From positions 226,766-290,765 of the forward strand of contig NZ_FOKL01000008.1 in NCBI RefSeq assembly GCF_900112025.1: a stretch of DNA of 64,000 nucleotides, written 5' to 3'. Position numbers and translations under genes: made by a program. Positions 1 to 8,225 of the stretch are shown in pieces (the first letter of the stretch is position 1; every line of letters starts with the position of its first letter). Below the pieces are notes generated by a model. The model worked only from the letters and a program-made list of their open reading frames with translations. It was not told the DNA's origin and searched no databases. Source of the DNA: Janthinobacterium sp. 344 (GTDB taxonomy: Bacteria; Pseudomonadota; Gammaproteobacteria; Burkholderiales; Burkholderiaceae_D).

Positions 1-395
1 GTCCACATTTCCGGGCTGAATGGCTTGCCTTCGAAGCTGCCGGCCGAGGTGCCCGTGAATTTATGCTGGATATCGGTGAACGCTTGCACGTTCTTTTCCA
101 GGTAGGATCCCATCATGCCCTGCATGGCGTGGCCATAGTAGCGGATGATCTGCGACAGCACGCTGCTCGAGAACATGGGCGCGCCATTGGCTTCCTCTTC
201 CAAAATGATCTGCAGCAAGATGCTGCGCGTCAAATCTTCACTGGATTTGGCATCGACGACCGTAAAGACCTCGTTATCCAACACCAGCTGCTTGACGTCC
301 GTCAAGGTGATGTAGGAGCTGGTTTGCGTGTCATACAGACGGCGGTTGGGATATTTTTTAATCAGGCGGTCTATATTTTTTTTTGCACTACTCAT
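1..395 (-). CDS. phaR: Polyhydroxyalkanoate synthesis repressor PhaR (5' part, runs off the window)
   Basis: PhaR represses phasin and PHB-related promoters and is released when it binds nascent polymer. The visible 131 N-terminal residues carry the PHB/PHA accumulation DNA-binding domain, with KKYPNRRLYDT near residues 13-23 and ITLTDVKQLV near 28-37. The frame is still open at base 1, so the polymer-binding C-terminus is outside the window. The ATG is at 395-393. The gene lies 226 bases downstream of phaC on the same strand, and a TATAAT box in the gap suggests it also has its own promoter. The assignment is by recognisable family sequence and context. Confidence 0.93.
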   Translation of the reverse strand, partial: MSSAKKNIDRLIKKYPNRRLYDTQTSSYITLTDVKQLVLDNEVFTVVDAKSSEDLTRSILLQIILEEEANGAPMFSSSVLSQIIRYYGHAMQGMMGSYLEKNVQAFTDIQHKFTGTSAGSFEGKPFSPEMW

Positions 396-487
396 CACAA
401 GTTCCACTTATTGCGCCGCAGCGCGTACTGAGTTAATCCGAAAAAAAAGCGAACGTGGGTCCGCTTTCGCACCTGCCTACTTTTTGC

Positions 488-493
488 ATTATA
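488..493 (-). promoter_or_regulatory. Candidate -10 box upstream of phaR
   Basis: On the minus strand the sequence reads TATAAT, about 93 bases before the phaR start. No convincing TTGACA is found at 16-18 bases upstream (TGCAAT at 17), so this is only a candidate. It fits the known autoregulation of phaR from its own promoter. Confidence 0.4.
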
Positions 494-572
494 GAGTGGA
501 AAACGGCTCCATTGCACATCAGGGTAGTAGATTCCCGCATTTATTGCAACGCAACTAAAAGTAGATTCCTGA

Positions 573-598
573 CAAGACCGGAGATCACTGCGGTCTTG
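573..598 (-). terminator. Stem-loop between phaC and phaR
   Basis: Arms CAAGACCG (573-580) and CGGTCTTG (591-598) form a perfect 8-bp stem just after the phaC stop codon. No run of T follows it on the minus strand. It may therefore be an RNA-stabilising or partial termination element rather than a full intrinsic terminator. Confidence 0.3.
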
Positions 599-621
599 CC
601 CGGCCATCAGGCTGGTCCGCC

Positions 622-2358
622 CTATTCCGCCCTGACTTTAACATACCGGCCCGGCGCCGCCTCGATCGGCGCGTGGCGCTTGCTGCCGGGCTTGGCTGGC
701 GCTTTCACGTCGCTACCGCCATGTTCGGCCAGGAACGCCGCCCATTCGGGCCACCAGCTGCCAGCGTGTTCCGTCGCGCCCTCCAGCCATTGCTCGGCGC
801 TTTGCGGCTTCGACCGGGCCGTGCGCGGCGTATCGTTGCTCCAGTAGCTGCGCTTTTTCTTCGATGCGGGATTGATCACGCCGGCGATGTGGCCGGACGC
901 GCCCAGGATGAAACGGTTGGCTTTCGGCTTTTTCGGGTTCAGCAGGGCCGTGCTGGCGTACGCCGCCCCCCAGGGCACGATATGGTCCTCGCGCGAACCG
1001 TAGATGAAGGCGGGCGCGTCGATGCTGCTCAAGTCGACTTTTTCACCGGCCACCGTCAGCTTGCCCGGCACTTTCAGGCTGTTTTCCAGGTAGGTGTTGC
1101 GCAGATACCAGCAGAACATGGGACCGGGCAGACTGGTGCCGTCGCCGTTCCAGTACAGCAAGTCGAAGGCGGGCGGCTCCTTGCCCTTCAGGTAATTCGA
1201 CTGCACGTAATTCCACACCAGGTCGTTCGGCCGCAGGCTGGAGAACGTGCTGCCCAGGTCGCGGCCCGACATCAGGCCGCCCTTGGCCAGGGCCTGCTCG
1301 CGCAGCGCCACTTGCGGCTCGTCGATGAAGACGTCGAGCGCGCCCGTGTCGCAGAAATCGAGGAAGGTCGTCAGCAGGGTCAGGCTGGCGGCCGGGCTCT
1401 CGCCGCGCGCCTTGAGCACGGCCAGGGCCGTCGAGACGATGGTGCCGCCCACGCAAAAGCCGAACATGTTGAGCTTGTCCTGGCCGGAAATCTCCTGCAC
1501 CACCCGGATGGCCGTGATCACGCCCTGCTCCACGTAGTCATCCCACGTGACGTGCTGCATGCTCAGGTCCGGATTGCGCCAGGACATCAGGAACACCGTA
1601 TTGCCCTGCTCCACCGCGTAGCGCACGAGCGAGTTTTCTGGCTGCAAGTCAAGGATATAGAATTTATTGATGCATGGCGGCACCATCAACAGGGGCCGCT
1701 GGTGTACCTTGGGCGTCGTCGGCGTGTACTGGATCAGCTGAAACAGTGCATTCTCGAACACCACCGTGCCCGGCGTGGTGGCCACGTTGCGGCCCACCTC
1801 GAACGCCGATTCGTCGGACTGCGAGATGCGGCCCTTCTGCATGTCGGCCAGCATGTTCGTCAAGCCCTTGGCCAGGCTTTCGCCCTTGGTCTCGATCAGG
1901 GTTTGCTGCGCGTCAGGATTGGTGGCGAGGAAATTGGCGGGCGACATGGCGTCGACAATTTGCTGCACGGCAAACGCAATCTTTTGCCGCTGGTGCGGCG
2001 TCGCTTCCACGGCCGCGGCCATGGCGGTGAGAAATTCGGCGTTCAGCAGGTAGGCGGCCGCGTTGAAGGCCGACAAGGGGCTGGCGTGCCAGGCGGGCGC
2101 GGCGAAGCGACGATCCTTCAGCTCCGGCGTCTTGCCCGCCATGAAGTCGGCCCACAAGCCCGTCAGCTTGGCGACATAGGCATTTTTCAGCTGCTCGATC
2201 ACTTCCGGCTTGATGCTGGCACCGGCATCCTGCAAAATGCCGGCAATCGGATTGCCGGACGGCTGCGGTACCATGTTGAACCACGTTTTCCACTGCTCAG
2301 GATTGCTGATCTGCGCCATCCATTCCTTGGTCATCGCTTGAGGATCGGGCATATTCAT
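622..2358 (-). CDS. phaC: Class I poly(3-hydroxyalkanoate) synthase PhaC
   Basis: PhaC polymerises (R)-3-hydroxyacyl-CoA into PHB at the granule surface. The 578-residue length is normal for class I synthases. The N-terminal PhaC_N region is followed by an alpha/beta-hydrolase core with the lipase-like box GFCVGGT, whose nucleophile is Cys near residue 301. The Asp of SREDHIVPW near 456 and the His of GASGHIAGVI near 491 complete the triad. ATG at 2358 is the first good start. phaR follows downstream, and no phaA, phaB or phasin gene is in the window. The catalytic residues are seen directly and the family assignment is firm. Confidence 0.96.
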   Translation of the reverse strand: MNMPDPQAMTKEWMAQISNPEQWKTWFNMVPQPSGNPIAGILQDAGASIKPEVIEQLKNAYVAKLTGLWADFMAGKTPELKDRRFAAPAWHASPLSAFNAAAYLLNAEFLTAMAAAVEATPHQRQKIAFAVQQIVDAMSPANFLATNPDAQQTLIETKGESLAKGLTNMLADMQKGRISQSDESAFEVGRNVATTPGTVVFENALFQLIQYTPTTPKVHQRPLLMVPPCINKFYILDLQPENSLVRYAVEQGNTVFLMSWRNPDLSMQHVTWDDYVEQGVITAIRVVQEISGQDKLNMFGFCVGGTIVSTALAVLKARGESPAASLTLLTTFLDFCDTGALDVFIDEPQVALREQALAKGGLMSGRDLGSTFSSLRPNDLVWNYVQSNYLKGKEPPAFDLLYWNGDGTSLPGPMFCWYLRNTYLENSLKVPGKLTVAGEKVDLSSIDAPAFIYGSREDHIVPWGAAYASTALLNPKKPKANRFILGASGHIAGVINPASKKKRSYWSNDTPRTARSKPQSAEQWLEGATEHAGSWWPEWAAFLAEHGGSDVKAPAKPGSKRHAPIEAAPGRYVKVRAE

Positions 2359-2545
2359 AGATAGTTAAGTCCATTCAAGATTGAGGGACGCCGAACAAAA
2401 CCCGCTGCGCGTCGGTACAGGCGGCCTGCGATGCGCACCGTACCAAAGTCCGGTTGCGCTTCTTGGCCACCCCTGCCTTGCGCTTGCCAGGGTGTTGCCA
2501 GGCGTCGCAAACGTAGTCAAAAATACATATTTATGGAGCACCTGC

Positions 2546-2578
2546 ATGCACACTCTTACTCACTGCCACTACCAATGA
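2546..2578 (+). CDS. Possible 10-residue leader peptide coupled to the next gene
   Basis: An ATG at 2546 is preceded by GGAG (2535-2538) at a 7-base spacing. It opens a 10-codon frame, MHTLTHCHYQ, whose TGA (2576-2578) overlaps the ATG (2575-2577) of the following membrane protein. The downstream ATG has no visible ribosome site of its own. This looks like translational coupling through a short, histidine-rich leader. It may equally be chance, because an in-frame ATG at 2533 could start a longer version of the downstream protein. Confidence 0.25.
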   Translation: MHTLTHCHYQ

Positions 2579-2796
2579 TGCTCATGACCGCTGTTGCCTG
2601 GATCTATGTCGTCGGCCTCATGGCGCTGACGGAACCGTCCATCGTCGCCGGGGTGATGACCTTCGTGCTGTACTGCGTCATCCCGCTGTCCATCCTATTC
2701 TATCTGACGGGCTCGCGGCGACGCAAACGCAAGGCCGAACGGAAAGCGCGCAGCGTTGCCTCAACAGACGATAAAACAAAAACGGCAGACACATAA
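2575..2796 (+). CDS. Small two-helix membrane protein of unknown function
   Basis: This 73-residue protein starts MMLMTAVAWIYVVGLMALTE and contains two hydrophobic segments, about residues 2-20 and 25-46. A strongly basic tail rich in Arg and Lys (from SRRRKRKAERKAR) follows, which predicts an inner-membrane protein with a cytoplasmic C-terminus. I do not recognise a family. The start is uncertain: ATG 2575 gives a compact protein, while ATG 2533 adds 14 residues but has no ribosome site. The 3' end overlaps the terminator of the convergent pgeF gene. It sits between phaC and pgeF with no obvious functional link to either. Confidence 0.6.
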   Translation: MMLMTAVAWIYVVGLMALTEPSIVAGVMTFVLYCVIPLSILFYLTGSRRRKRKAERKARSVASTDDKTKTADT

Positions 2797-2807
2797 GTGC
2801 CTGCCGT
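2776..2807 (-). terminator. Intrinsic terminator of the rluD-pgeF operon
   Basis: On the minus strand, ACGGCAGGCAC and GTGTCTGCCGT form an 11-bp stem with a 4-base loop. It is followed by TTTTTGTTTT. It lies 6 bases after the pgeF stop codon and overlaps the last codons of the convergent small membrane-protein gene. Confidence 0.75.
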
Positions 2808-2812
2808 GCAGA

Positions 2813-3598
2813 TTATTTGCGCCAGATCAAACTGGCCTGTCGTCCCGTGACGCCGTCGCGCCGGTACGAGTAAAACTGCGCCGCATCGCTGACGGTGCAA
2901 TATTCCCCGCCCGCCACCTGCGCCACGCCATCGCGCAGCAGCATGGTGCGCGCCAGCGCGTAGATATCCGCCAGATACTTGCCCGGCTTGCCAGTGATGG
3001 CCGTGAACGCGGCCGACAGCACCTGCCGTTCGGCTTCGTCGCGCGCGCCGTCGCGGAACGCTTGCAGCACATCGTGTCCCACCTCGAATTGCTGCGGGCC
3101 AATAGCCGGCCCCAGCCACGCGAGGATCTGCGTCGCGCCCCGCGCCCGCATGCGCTCCACCGTCTGCCGCAAGACGCCGTTGGCCAGGCCGCGCCAGCCC
3201 GCGTGCGCAGCTCCCACGACGAGGCCGTCATGGGAGCAGAACAGCACAGGCAGGCAATCGGCCGTCATCACCACGCACACGGCGCCAGGCAAGCTGGCCA
3301 CGCTGGCGTCGGCGTCCGGCACGCAGCCAGCCAGGCTGGCCGCGTCCGCCACGTCCACGCCATGCACTTGCGACAGCCAGGCCGGCTGCGCCGGCAAGAC
3401 TGCCGCCAGCCGCGCCCGGTTGGCGGCCACGTGCGCGGGCTCGTCGCCCACGTGCGTGCCCAGGTTCAAGCCACCGCCGCCCTGGCCGTCCCCATACGGT
3501 CCCTGGCTGACGCCGCCCGCGCGCACGCTCGACAGCGCGCCCACATTGGCAGGCAAGCCGGGCCAATGGGGCAGAAGACAAGGCAACGGTGACGTCAT
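2813..3598 (-). CDS. pgeF: Peptidoglycan editing factor PgeF (YfiH/laccase-domain family)
   Basis: Proteins of this family (COG1496, once called polyphenol oxidase or laccase domain) correct wrongly charged UDP-MurNAc-amino acid precursors. The related LACC1 enzymes act on purine nucleosides. The 261 residues contain the family signatures MTADCLPVLF and AAHAGWRGLANGV, whose Cys and His residues bind the catalytic zinc. A second region is GPAIGPQQFEVGHDV. The start codon overlaps the rluD stop by one base (TGATG), a common betaproteobacterial pairing that indicates co-transcription. A strong terminator follows. Confidence 0.93.
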   Translation of the reverse strand: MTSPLPCLLPHWPGLPANVGALSSVRAGGVSQGPYGDGQGGGGLNLGTHVGDEPAHVAANRARLAAVLPAQPAWLSQVHGVDVADAASLAGCVPDADASVASLPGAVCVVMTADCLPVLFCSHDGLVVGAAHAGWRGLANGVLRQTVERMRARGATQILAWLGPAIGPQQFEVGHDVLQAFRDGARDEAERQVLSAAFTAITGKPGKYLADIYALARTMLLRDGVAQVAGGEYCTVSDAAQFYSYRRDGVTGRQASLIWRK

Positions 3599-4647
3599 CA
3601 GACCTGTTCCGGCTCGGGAATGCCGGCCGTGGCGATCAGTTGCGCGAAGTCATCGGCCAGCGGCACGATCCACTCGCACGCTTCCAGGGTACCCGGATGC
3701 ACGAGGCCCAGGCGGCGCGCCTGCAGCGCCTGACGCGAAAAGACCGTCACCAGGTGCTGCTTGCCGTACACATGGTCGCCGACCAGCGCAAAGCCCAGGT
3801 GCTGCATGTGCACGCGGATCTGGTGCGTACGGCCTGTTTCAAGGCGGCATTGCATCAAGCTCACGGGACGGCGGTCGAGTTCACCGCTGCCGATCAATTC
3901 ATAGTGCGTGATGGCCGGCTTGGCCGTGAAGTTTTCCGACACGGCCATCTTGACCCGGTCGCGCGGGTGGCGCGCGATGGAGGCGTCGATGGTGCCGGCC
4001 ATTTTCGGCGTGCCCCACACCAGCGCGAAATACTCACGCTTGACGGTGCGCGCCTGCAACTGGCGCACCAGGTCCGTTTGCGAGGCCAGGGTCTTGCCGA
4101 CGACCATCAGGCCGCTGGTATCCTTGTCCAGGCGGTGCACGATGCCGGCGCGTGGCACGCCGGCCAGCTGCGGGCAGTGGTGCAGCAAGCCGTTGAGCAG
4201 GGTGCCGGACCAGTTGCCGGGCCCCGGATGCACGACCAGGCCGGCTGGTTTGTTGATGACGATGATATGCTCATCCTCGTGCACGATGTTCAATTCCATC
4301 GCTTCCGGCTTAAAAGCCTCGTCTTCCGGCGCGCTTTGCGGCAGAATGACGATCTTTTCATCGCCATAGGCGGTCATGTTGCGTTTGGCAACTTTCCCGT
4401 CGACGGTCACGAAACCGGCTTCCAGCCACAATTGCAAGCGGCTGCGCGAGTATTGCGGCACCAGCTGGGCGATGACTTTATCGAGGCGGTGGCCGCAGGC
4501 GTCCGGCGTCAGTTCCAGTGTAATCGGGGCCATTTCCTCGAAGACGTCGTCGGCGGCGAAATCGCCGTCAAACGCCGCTTCGGCAGCATGGTCAGAAAGG
4601 GAGTCAAACGCGGGGTCAGCCAAATTAGGCTTCGGAGTTAATATCAC
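3598..4647 (-). CDS. rluD: 23S rRNA pseudouridine synthase RluD
   Basis: RluD converts U1911, U1915 and U1917 of helix 69 in 23S rRNA to pseudouridine. An S4 RNA-binding domain (about residues 50-110) precedes the RluA-type catalytic domain, with the catalytic Asp in GIVHRLDKDTSGLMV. The GTG at 4647 gives 349 residues with an acidic extension of about 38 residues before the conserved part. A shorter start at ATG 4533 would match typical family length. I keep GTG because GGGA stands 5 bases upstream. The gene is first of a two-gene operon with pgeF and is divergent from bamD, an arrangement known in many proteobacteria. Confidence 0.95.
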   Translation of the reverse strand: MILTPKPNLADPAFDSLSDHAAEAAFDGDFAADDVFEEMAPITLELTPDACGHRLDKVIAQLVPQYSRSRLQLWLEAGFVTVDGKVAKRNMTAYGDEKIVILPQSAPEDEAFKPEAMELNIVHEDEHIIVINKPAGLVVHPGPGNWSGTLLNGLLHHCPQLAGVPRAGIVHRLDKDTSGLMVVGKTLASQTDLVRQLQARTVKREYFALVWGTPKMAGTIDASIARHPRDRVKMAVSENFTAKPAITHYELIGSGELDRRPVSLMQCRLETGRTHQIRVHMQHLGFALVGDHVYGKQHLVTVFSRQALQARRLGLVHPGTLEACEWIVPLADDFAQLIATAGIPEPEQV

Positions 4648-4662
4648 AGCATTCCCATCGGC

Positions 4663-4668
4663 TATAAT
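4663..4668 (+). promoter_or_regulatory. Candidate -10 box of bamD
   Basis: A perfect TATAAT lies in the 65-bp divergent rluD/bamD gap, giving a predicted leader of about 38 bases. The -35 region is weak (AATATC at 17-bp spacing). Confidence 0.45.
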
Positions 4669-4712
4669 CAGCCTATTGTAAAATCTTGGTTAAAACCTTC
4701 TTGCAAAACGTC

Positions 4713-5516
4713 ATGCAAAAAAAATTATCGTTGGTAGTCGCTTCAGTCGTTCTGCTCGGCATGTCCGCTTGCAGCTTGTTGCCTGAAAAAGTGGATGAGA
4801 CCAAAAACTGGTCCGTTACGAAATTATACTCGGAGGCGCGTGAAGAAATGGCCGGGCAGCACTATGAAGCTGCAATCGGCCTGTTCCAGAAGCTGGAGGC
4901 TAACTATCCTTTCGGCAACTATGCTCTGCAAGCGCAGATGGAGATCGCTTACGCGTATTATAAGTCGGGAGACCAGGCGCAGGCACTGGCCGCCGTCGAA
5001 CGCTTCATCAAGTTGCATCCGAACCACGCGAATGTGGATTATATGTACTACTTGCGGGGCCTGATCAGCTTTAACGACCAGATCAGCTTCCTGAACTTCC
5101 TGTACGAGCAAGATCCGACCGAGCGCGATCCGAAAGCCACGCGCGAAGCGTTTGCCGCCTTCAAGCAACTGGTCGACAAGTTTCCAAATAGCAAATATGC
5201 GCCCGATTCCCTGGCCCGCATGAACTATCTGATCGATGCGATGGCGAAGTACGAAGTGCACGTGGCGCGCTATTACTACCGCCGCGGCGCCTACCTGGCC
5301 GCCGCCAACCGCGCGCAAACGACGGTGAGCGACTTCGCCGCCTCGCCGGCCATCGAGGAAGCGCTGTTCATCATGTACCGCTCGTATGACAAGCTGGGCT
5401 TGACCGACCTGCGCGACGACACCTTGCGCGTGCTGACCAGGAACTACCCGAACACGGCATTCCTCAGCCCGGAAGGGGTGAACAAGGAACGCAAGTGGTG
5501 GAAGTTCTGGCAGTAA
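4713..5516 (+). CDS. bamD: Outer-membrane assembly lipoprotein BamD (ComL)
   Basis: BamD is the essential lipoprotein of the BAM complex that folds beta-barrel proteins into the outer membrane. The chosen ATG gives 267 residues beginning MQKKLSLVVASVVLLGMSAC. This is a short lipoprotein signal whose lipobox MSAC puts the lipidated Cys at residue 20. An in-frame TTG at 4686 would add nine residues ahead of the signal and is unlikely. Five TPR-like repeats follow, including LYSEAREEMAGQHYEAAIGLF and LPNTAF-type capping sequence near the end. It is divergent from rluD, and a strong intrinsic terminator follows immediately. Confidence 0.96.
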   Translation: MQKKLSLVVASVVLLGMSACSLLPEKVDETKNWSVTKLYSEAREEMAGQHYEAAIGLFQKLEANYPFGNYALQAQMEIAYAYYKSGDQAQALAAVERFIKLHPNHANVDYMYYLRGLISFNDQISFLNFLYEQDPTERDPKATREAFAAFKQLVDKFPNSKYAPDSLARMNYLIDAMAKYEVHVARYYYRRGAYLAAANRAQTTVSDFAASPAIEEALFIMYRSYDKLGLTDLRDDTLRVLTRNYPNTAFLSPEGVNKERKWWKFWQ

Positions 5517-5520
5517 AATG

Positions 5521-5549
5521 AAAAAACCGGAGCTTGCTCCGGTTTTTTC
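5521..5549 (+). terminator. Intrinsic terminator of bamD
   Basis: ACCGGAGC (5526-5533) and GCTCCGGT (5536-5543) form a GC-rich hairpin flanked by A6 and T6. It begins 5 bases after the bamD stop codon. The flanking A and T runs mean it could work in both directions. Confidence 0.9.
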
Positions 5550-5567
5550 TTGACCCAACAACAGAAT

Positions 5568-5637
5568 CCGGGGTCAGTCGCTGCGCGATCGGAATGCGTC
5601 CCATTGGGACGCATTCCCCCGTCGGGTACGACCCCCG
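5568..5637. repeat. Nested palindromic intergenic element (REP-like)
   Basis: A perfect 12-bp inverted repeat, GGAATGCGTCCC (5591-5602) and GGGACGCATTCC (5606-5617), with a 3-base loop, is enclosed by an outer pair CCGGGGTC (5568-5575) and GACCCCCG (5630-5637, one extra C). It sits between the bamD terminator and the yaaA stop codon. Nested palindromes of this kind are typical of REP/BIME elements spread by RAYT transposases. Only one copy is in this window, so its repetitive nature is inferred. Confidence 0.5.
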
Positions 5638-5674
5638 CTTTTGCAGCTGGGGTGCTTTACTGATTCATTCGCGC

Positions 5675-6445
5675 CTACTCGCCAACCTTGCGCCGGAACA
5701 CCCAGCTCTTGTCGTTCGACGCTTCCGGTACGAAGCCATAGCCGTCGACGTCGAACTGCTTCAGCTGCTCGGGATCACGGATGGCGTTGACGGCCGCATA
5801 GCGGGCCAGCATGCCGCGCGCGCGCTTGGCGTAGAACGAGATGATTTTATACTTGCCGTTCTTCCAGTCCTCGAACACGGGCGCGATGACGGGCACGTCC
5901 AGCTGGCGCGGCTTGACGGACTTGAAATATTCTTCGGAAGCAAGATTCACCAGCACCTTGGCGCCCTGCTCTTTTGCCGTGCGGTTCAGGCCGTTGGTGA
6001 TGGTGTCGCCCCAGAACGCATATAAATCCTTGCCGCGCGCCGTCGACAGGCGCGTGCCCATTTCCAGCCGGTGCGGGTGGATCAGGTCCAGCGGACGCAG
6101 CAAGCCGTACAGGCCCGACAGGATGCGCACCTGCGACTGGGCGTAGGCCAGCTGGGCCGGCTGCAGGCTGCGCGCCTCGAAACCGGCGTACACGTCGCCA
6201 TTGAAGGCCATGATGGCCTGGCGCGCATCGTCGAGCTTGGGGGTCCAGGACGCGTAGCGGGCCACGTTGAGGGCCGACAAGGCGTCGGAAATACCCATCA
6301 GGCTGCCCACTTCGGCGGGCGAAAACTGGCGCATGCGTTCGATGAGCTGAGCGGAATGGTCGAGAAAATCGGGGGTGCTGTGCAACGAGGTTGTTGGCGG
6401 CGTCTCCAGGTCGAGACTCTTGGCGGGCGAAAGCACGATCAACAT
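5675..6445 (-). CDS. yaaA: Peroxide stress protein YaaA (DUF328/UPF0246)
   Basis: YaaA is a cytoplasmic DNA-binding protein that lowers intracellular free iron and limits oxidative DNA damage under hydrogen peroxide stress. The 256 residues begin [15 protein letters not shown], the family hallmark. They also contain [30 protein letters not shown] and [12 protein letters not shown]. The length is usual for the family. The gene is divergent from the PIN-domain gene across only 30 bases. No OxyR site was discerned. Confidence 0.95.
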   Translation of the reverse strand: MLIVLSPAKSLDLETPPTTSLHSTPDFLDHSAQLIERMRQFSPAEVGSLMGISDALSALNVARYASWTPKLDDARQAIMAFNGDVYAGFEARSLQPAQLAYAQSQVRILSGLYGLLRPLDLIHPHRLEMGTRLSTARGKDLYAFWGDTITNGLNRTAKEQGAKVLVNLASEEYFKSVKPRQLDVPVIAPVFEDWKNGKYKIISFYAKRARGMLARYAAVNAIRDPEQLKQFDVDGYGFVPEASNDKSWVFRRKVGE

Positions 6446-6475
6446 AAATTATCACTACAGAATAGAATTGCCGAC

Positions 6476-6910
6476 ATGATACCTGCTCCACAAAAACTCG
6501 TCCTCGACACCAACGTTTGCCTCGACCTCTTCGTCTTCAACGACCCGCGCTGGGCGCCCCTGCTGGCGGCCATGGAAAGCGGCGCCGTGCACGCCATCAC
6601 GCGCCAAGATTGCCGTGAGGAATACCTGGTCGTGTTGCACTACAAGCATCTGCCCCTCGACGAGGCCAGCCGCGCTGTCGCCGCCGCCCGTTTCGACGCC
6701 CACATCACGGTGGTGGCGCCGCCCGTCTCCGGCGTGCGCCTGCCCGTCTGCACGGACAAGGATGACCAGAAATTCCTCGAACTGGCGCGCGACGCCAACG
6801 CCGACATCCTCATCACCAAGGACAAGGCCCTGCTGAAACTGGCCCGCAAGACGGCCAAGGCCGGCATGTTCAGGATCATGCTGCCGGAAGGCTGGGCATT
6901 GCCGGGCTGA
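6476..6910 (+). CDS. PIN-domain protein, COG1569-type putative toxin
   Basis: PIN domains are magnesium-dependent ribonucleases. The 144 residues show the acidic motifs expected: VLDTNVCLDLF near residues 9-19, CREEYLVVL in the middle and TDKDDQKFLELA followed by ADILITKDKALL near 90-120. This subfamily is often annotated as a putative toxin-antitoxin component, but no antitoxin-like gene is adjacent: yaaA is divergent and an aminotransferase follows. ATG 6476 starts exactly at the conserved N-terminus and lies 30 bases from yaaA. An orphan PIN nuclease role is as likely as a toxin. Confidence 0.85.
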   Translation: MIPAPQKLVLDTNVCLDLFVFNDPRWAPLLAAMESGAVHAITRQDCREEYLVVLHYKHLPLDEASRAVAAARFDAHITVVAPPVSGVRLPVCTDKDDQKFLELARDANADILITKDKALLKLARKTAKAGMFRIMLPEGWALPG

Positions 6911-6993
6911 GCCGCCAAAGCCCCGCACGCGACGGGGCGCGCTGCGCTAGAATGGGAAACGATTCCACTTTCCGCACCGCGACCCTACCGTTC

Positions 6994-8172
6994 ATGAACA
7001 GCCCGTCCCTGCCCTACACGACTCCCAGCCTGACCTCCCGCCTGCCGCTGGTGGGCACCACCGTGTTTACCCGCATGTCCAGCCTGGCGGCCCAGCATGG
7101 CGCCGTCAACCTGGGCCAGGGTTTTCCCGACTTCGACTGCGCGCCGGCGCTGGTCGACCTGGTCGCCGACGCCATGCGCGCCGGCCACAACCAGTATCCG
7201 ATGATGACGGGCGCCGCGCCCCTGCGCGACGCCATTGCCGCCAAGATCGCCAGCCTGTACGGCCACGCCTACGATGCGGGCACGGAAATCACCGTCACGG
7301 CCGGCGCCACGCAGGCCCTGACCACGGCGATTTTGTGCTGCGTGCATCCGGGCGACGAAGTCATCGTCATCGAACCGGCCTACGACAGCTATTTGCCCGC
7401 CATCGCGCTGGCCGGCGGCGTACCCGTGCTGGTGGCCATGGAGGTAGGCGAACAGGGCTACAGCGTGCCGTGGGACAAGCTGGCGGCCGCCGTCAGCGGC
7501 AAGACGCGCCTGATCATCATCAACACGCCGCATAACCCGACGGGCACGATTTTGCGCCCGGCCGACGTGGCCGCGCTGGCCGACATCGTGCGCGGCACGC
7601 AAATTTTGATTTTGTCGGACGAAGTCTACGAACACATGGTGTACGACGGCGTGCGCCATGAGTCGCTCGCGCGCCACCCGGAACTGGCGGCGCGCAGCTT
7701 CATCGTCTCCAGCTTTGGCAAGACGTATCACGTGACGGGCTGGAAAGTCGGTTATGTGGCGGCACCGAAGGCCCTGTCGGCGGAGTTCCGCAAGGTGCAC
7801 CAGTACAACGTCTTCACCGTCAACACGCCGATGCAGCACGGCCTGGCCGGCTACATGGCGGACCCGCAGCCCTACCTGGACTTGCCCGCGTTTTACCAGC
7901 ACAAGCGCGACCTCTTCCGCGATGGGCTGGCGGGCAGCCGCTTTACCCTGCTGCCGGCCGACGGCACGTATTTCCAGTGCGTGCGCTACGATGCCATCTC
8001 GCACGACACCGAAGCGCAGTTCGCCGAATGGCTGACAACGGAAATCAAGGTCGCCGCCATCCCCGTCTCCGCGTTTTATGCGCAAGGCAAGGAGTCGGGC
8101 ATCGTGCGCTTCTGCTTTGCCAAGAAAGACGAGACCTTGCGCCTGGCGCTGGAGCGCCTGCGCAGCATTTGA
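6994..8172 (+). CDS. PLP-dependent aminotransferase, methionine aminotransferase (YbdL) type
   Basis: This fold-type I class I/II aminotransferase has 392 residues from the chosen ATG. Visible landmarks are NLGQGFPDF near residue 33, the glycine-rich TVTAGATQAL, NTPHNPTGT near 175, LSDEVYEHMVYDG near 205-217 and the PLP lysine in SSFGKTYHVTGWKVGY near residue 243. The FPDF and SFGKTYHVTGWK motifs are those of YbdL-like enzymes, which transaminate methionine and other large amino acids to 2-oxo acids. An in-frame ATG at 6952 would add 14 poorly conserved residues. It stands alone between the PIN and HD-GYP-like genes. Confidence 0.9.
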   Translation: MNSPSLPYTTPSLTSRLPLVGTTVFTRMSSLAAQHGAVNLGQGFPDFDCAPALVDLVADAMRAGHNQYPMMTGAAPLRDAIAAKIASLYGHAYDAGTEITVTAGATQALTTAILCCVHPGDEVIVIEPAYDSYLPAIALAGGVPVLVAMEVGEQGYSVPWDKLAAAVSGKTRLIIINTPHNPTGTILRPADVAALADIVRGTQILILSDEVYEHMVYDGVRHESLARHPELAARSFIVSSFGKTYHVTGWKVGYVAAPKALSAEFRKVHQYNVFTVNTPMQHGLAGYMADPQPYLDLPAFYQHKRDLFRDGLAGSRFTLLPADGTYFQCVRYDAISHDTEAQFAEWLTTEIKVAAIPVSAFYAQGKESGIVRFCFAKKDETLRLALERLRSI

Positions 8173-8225
8173 TGGAATGCAGCACTGCCGCGCCCCGGCG
8201 CGGCAAATGACTGAGGGACAACAGC

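Noticed and set aside
673-2364. A 563-codon open frame opposite phaC
   Set aside because: phaC has the full catalytic triad. The reverse frame is low in hydrophobic residues and His/Arg-rich, as expected for an antisense shadow.
6476-6910. A PIN-VapB style toxin-antitoxin operon
   Set aside because: No small antitoxin frame with a DNA-binding motif lies upstream or overlaps the PIN gene. yaaA is divergent and starts 30 bases away.
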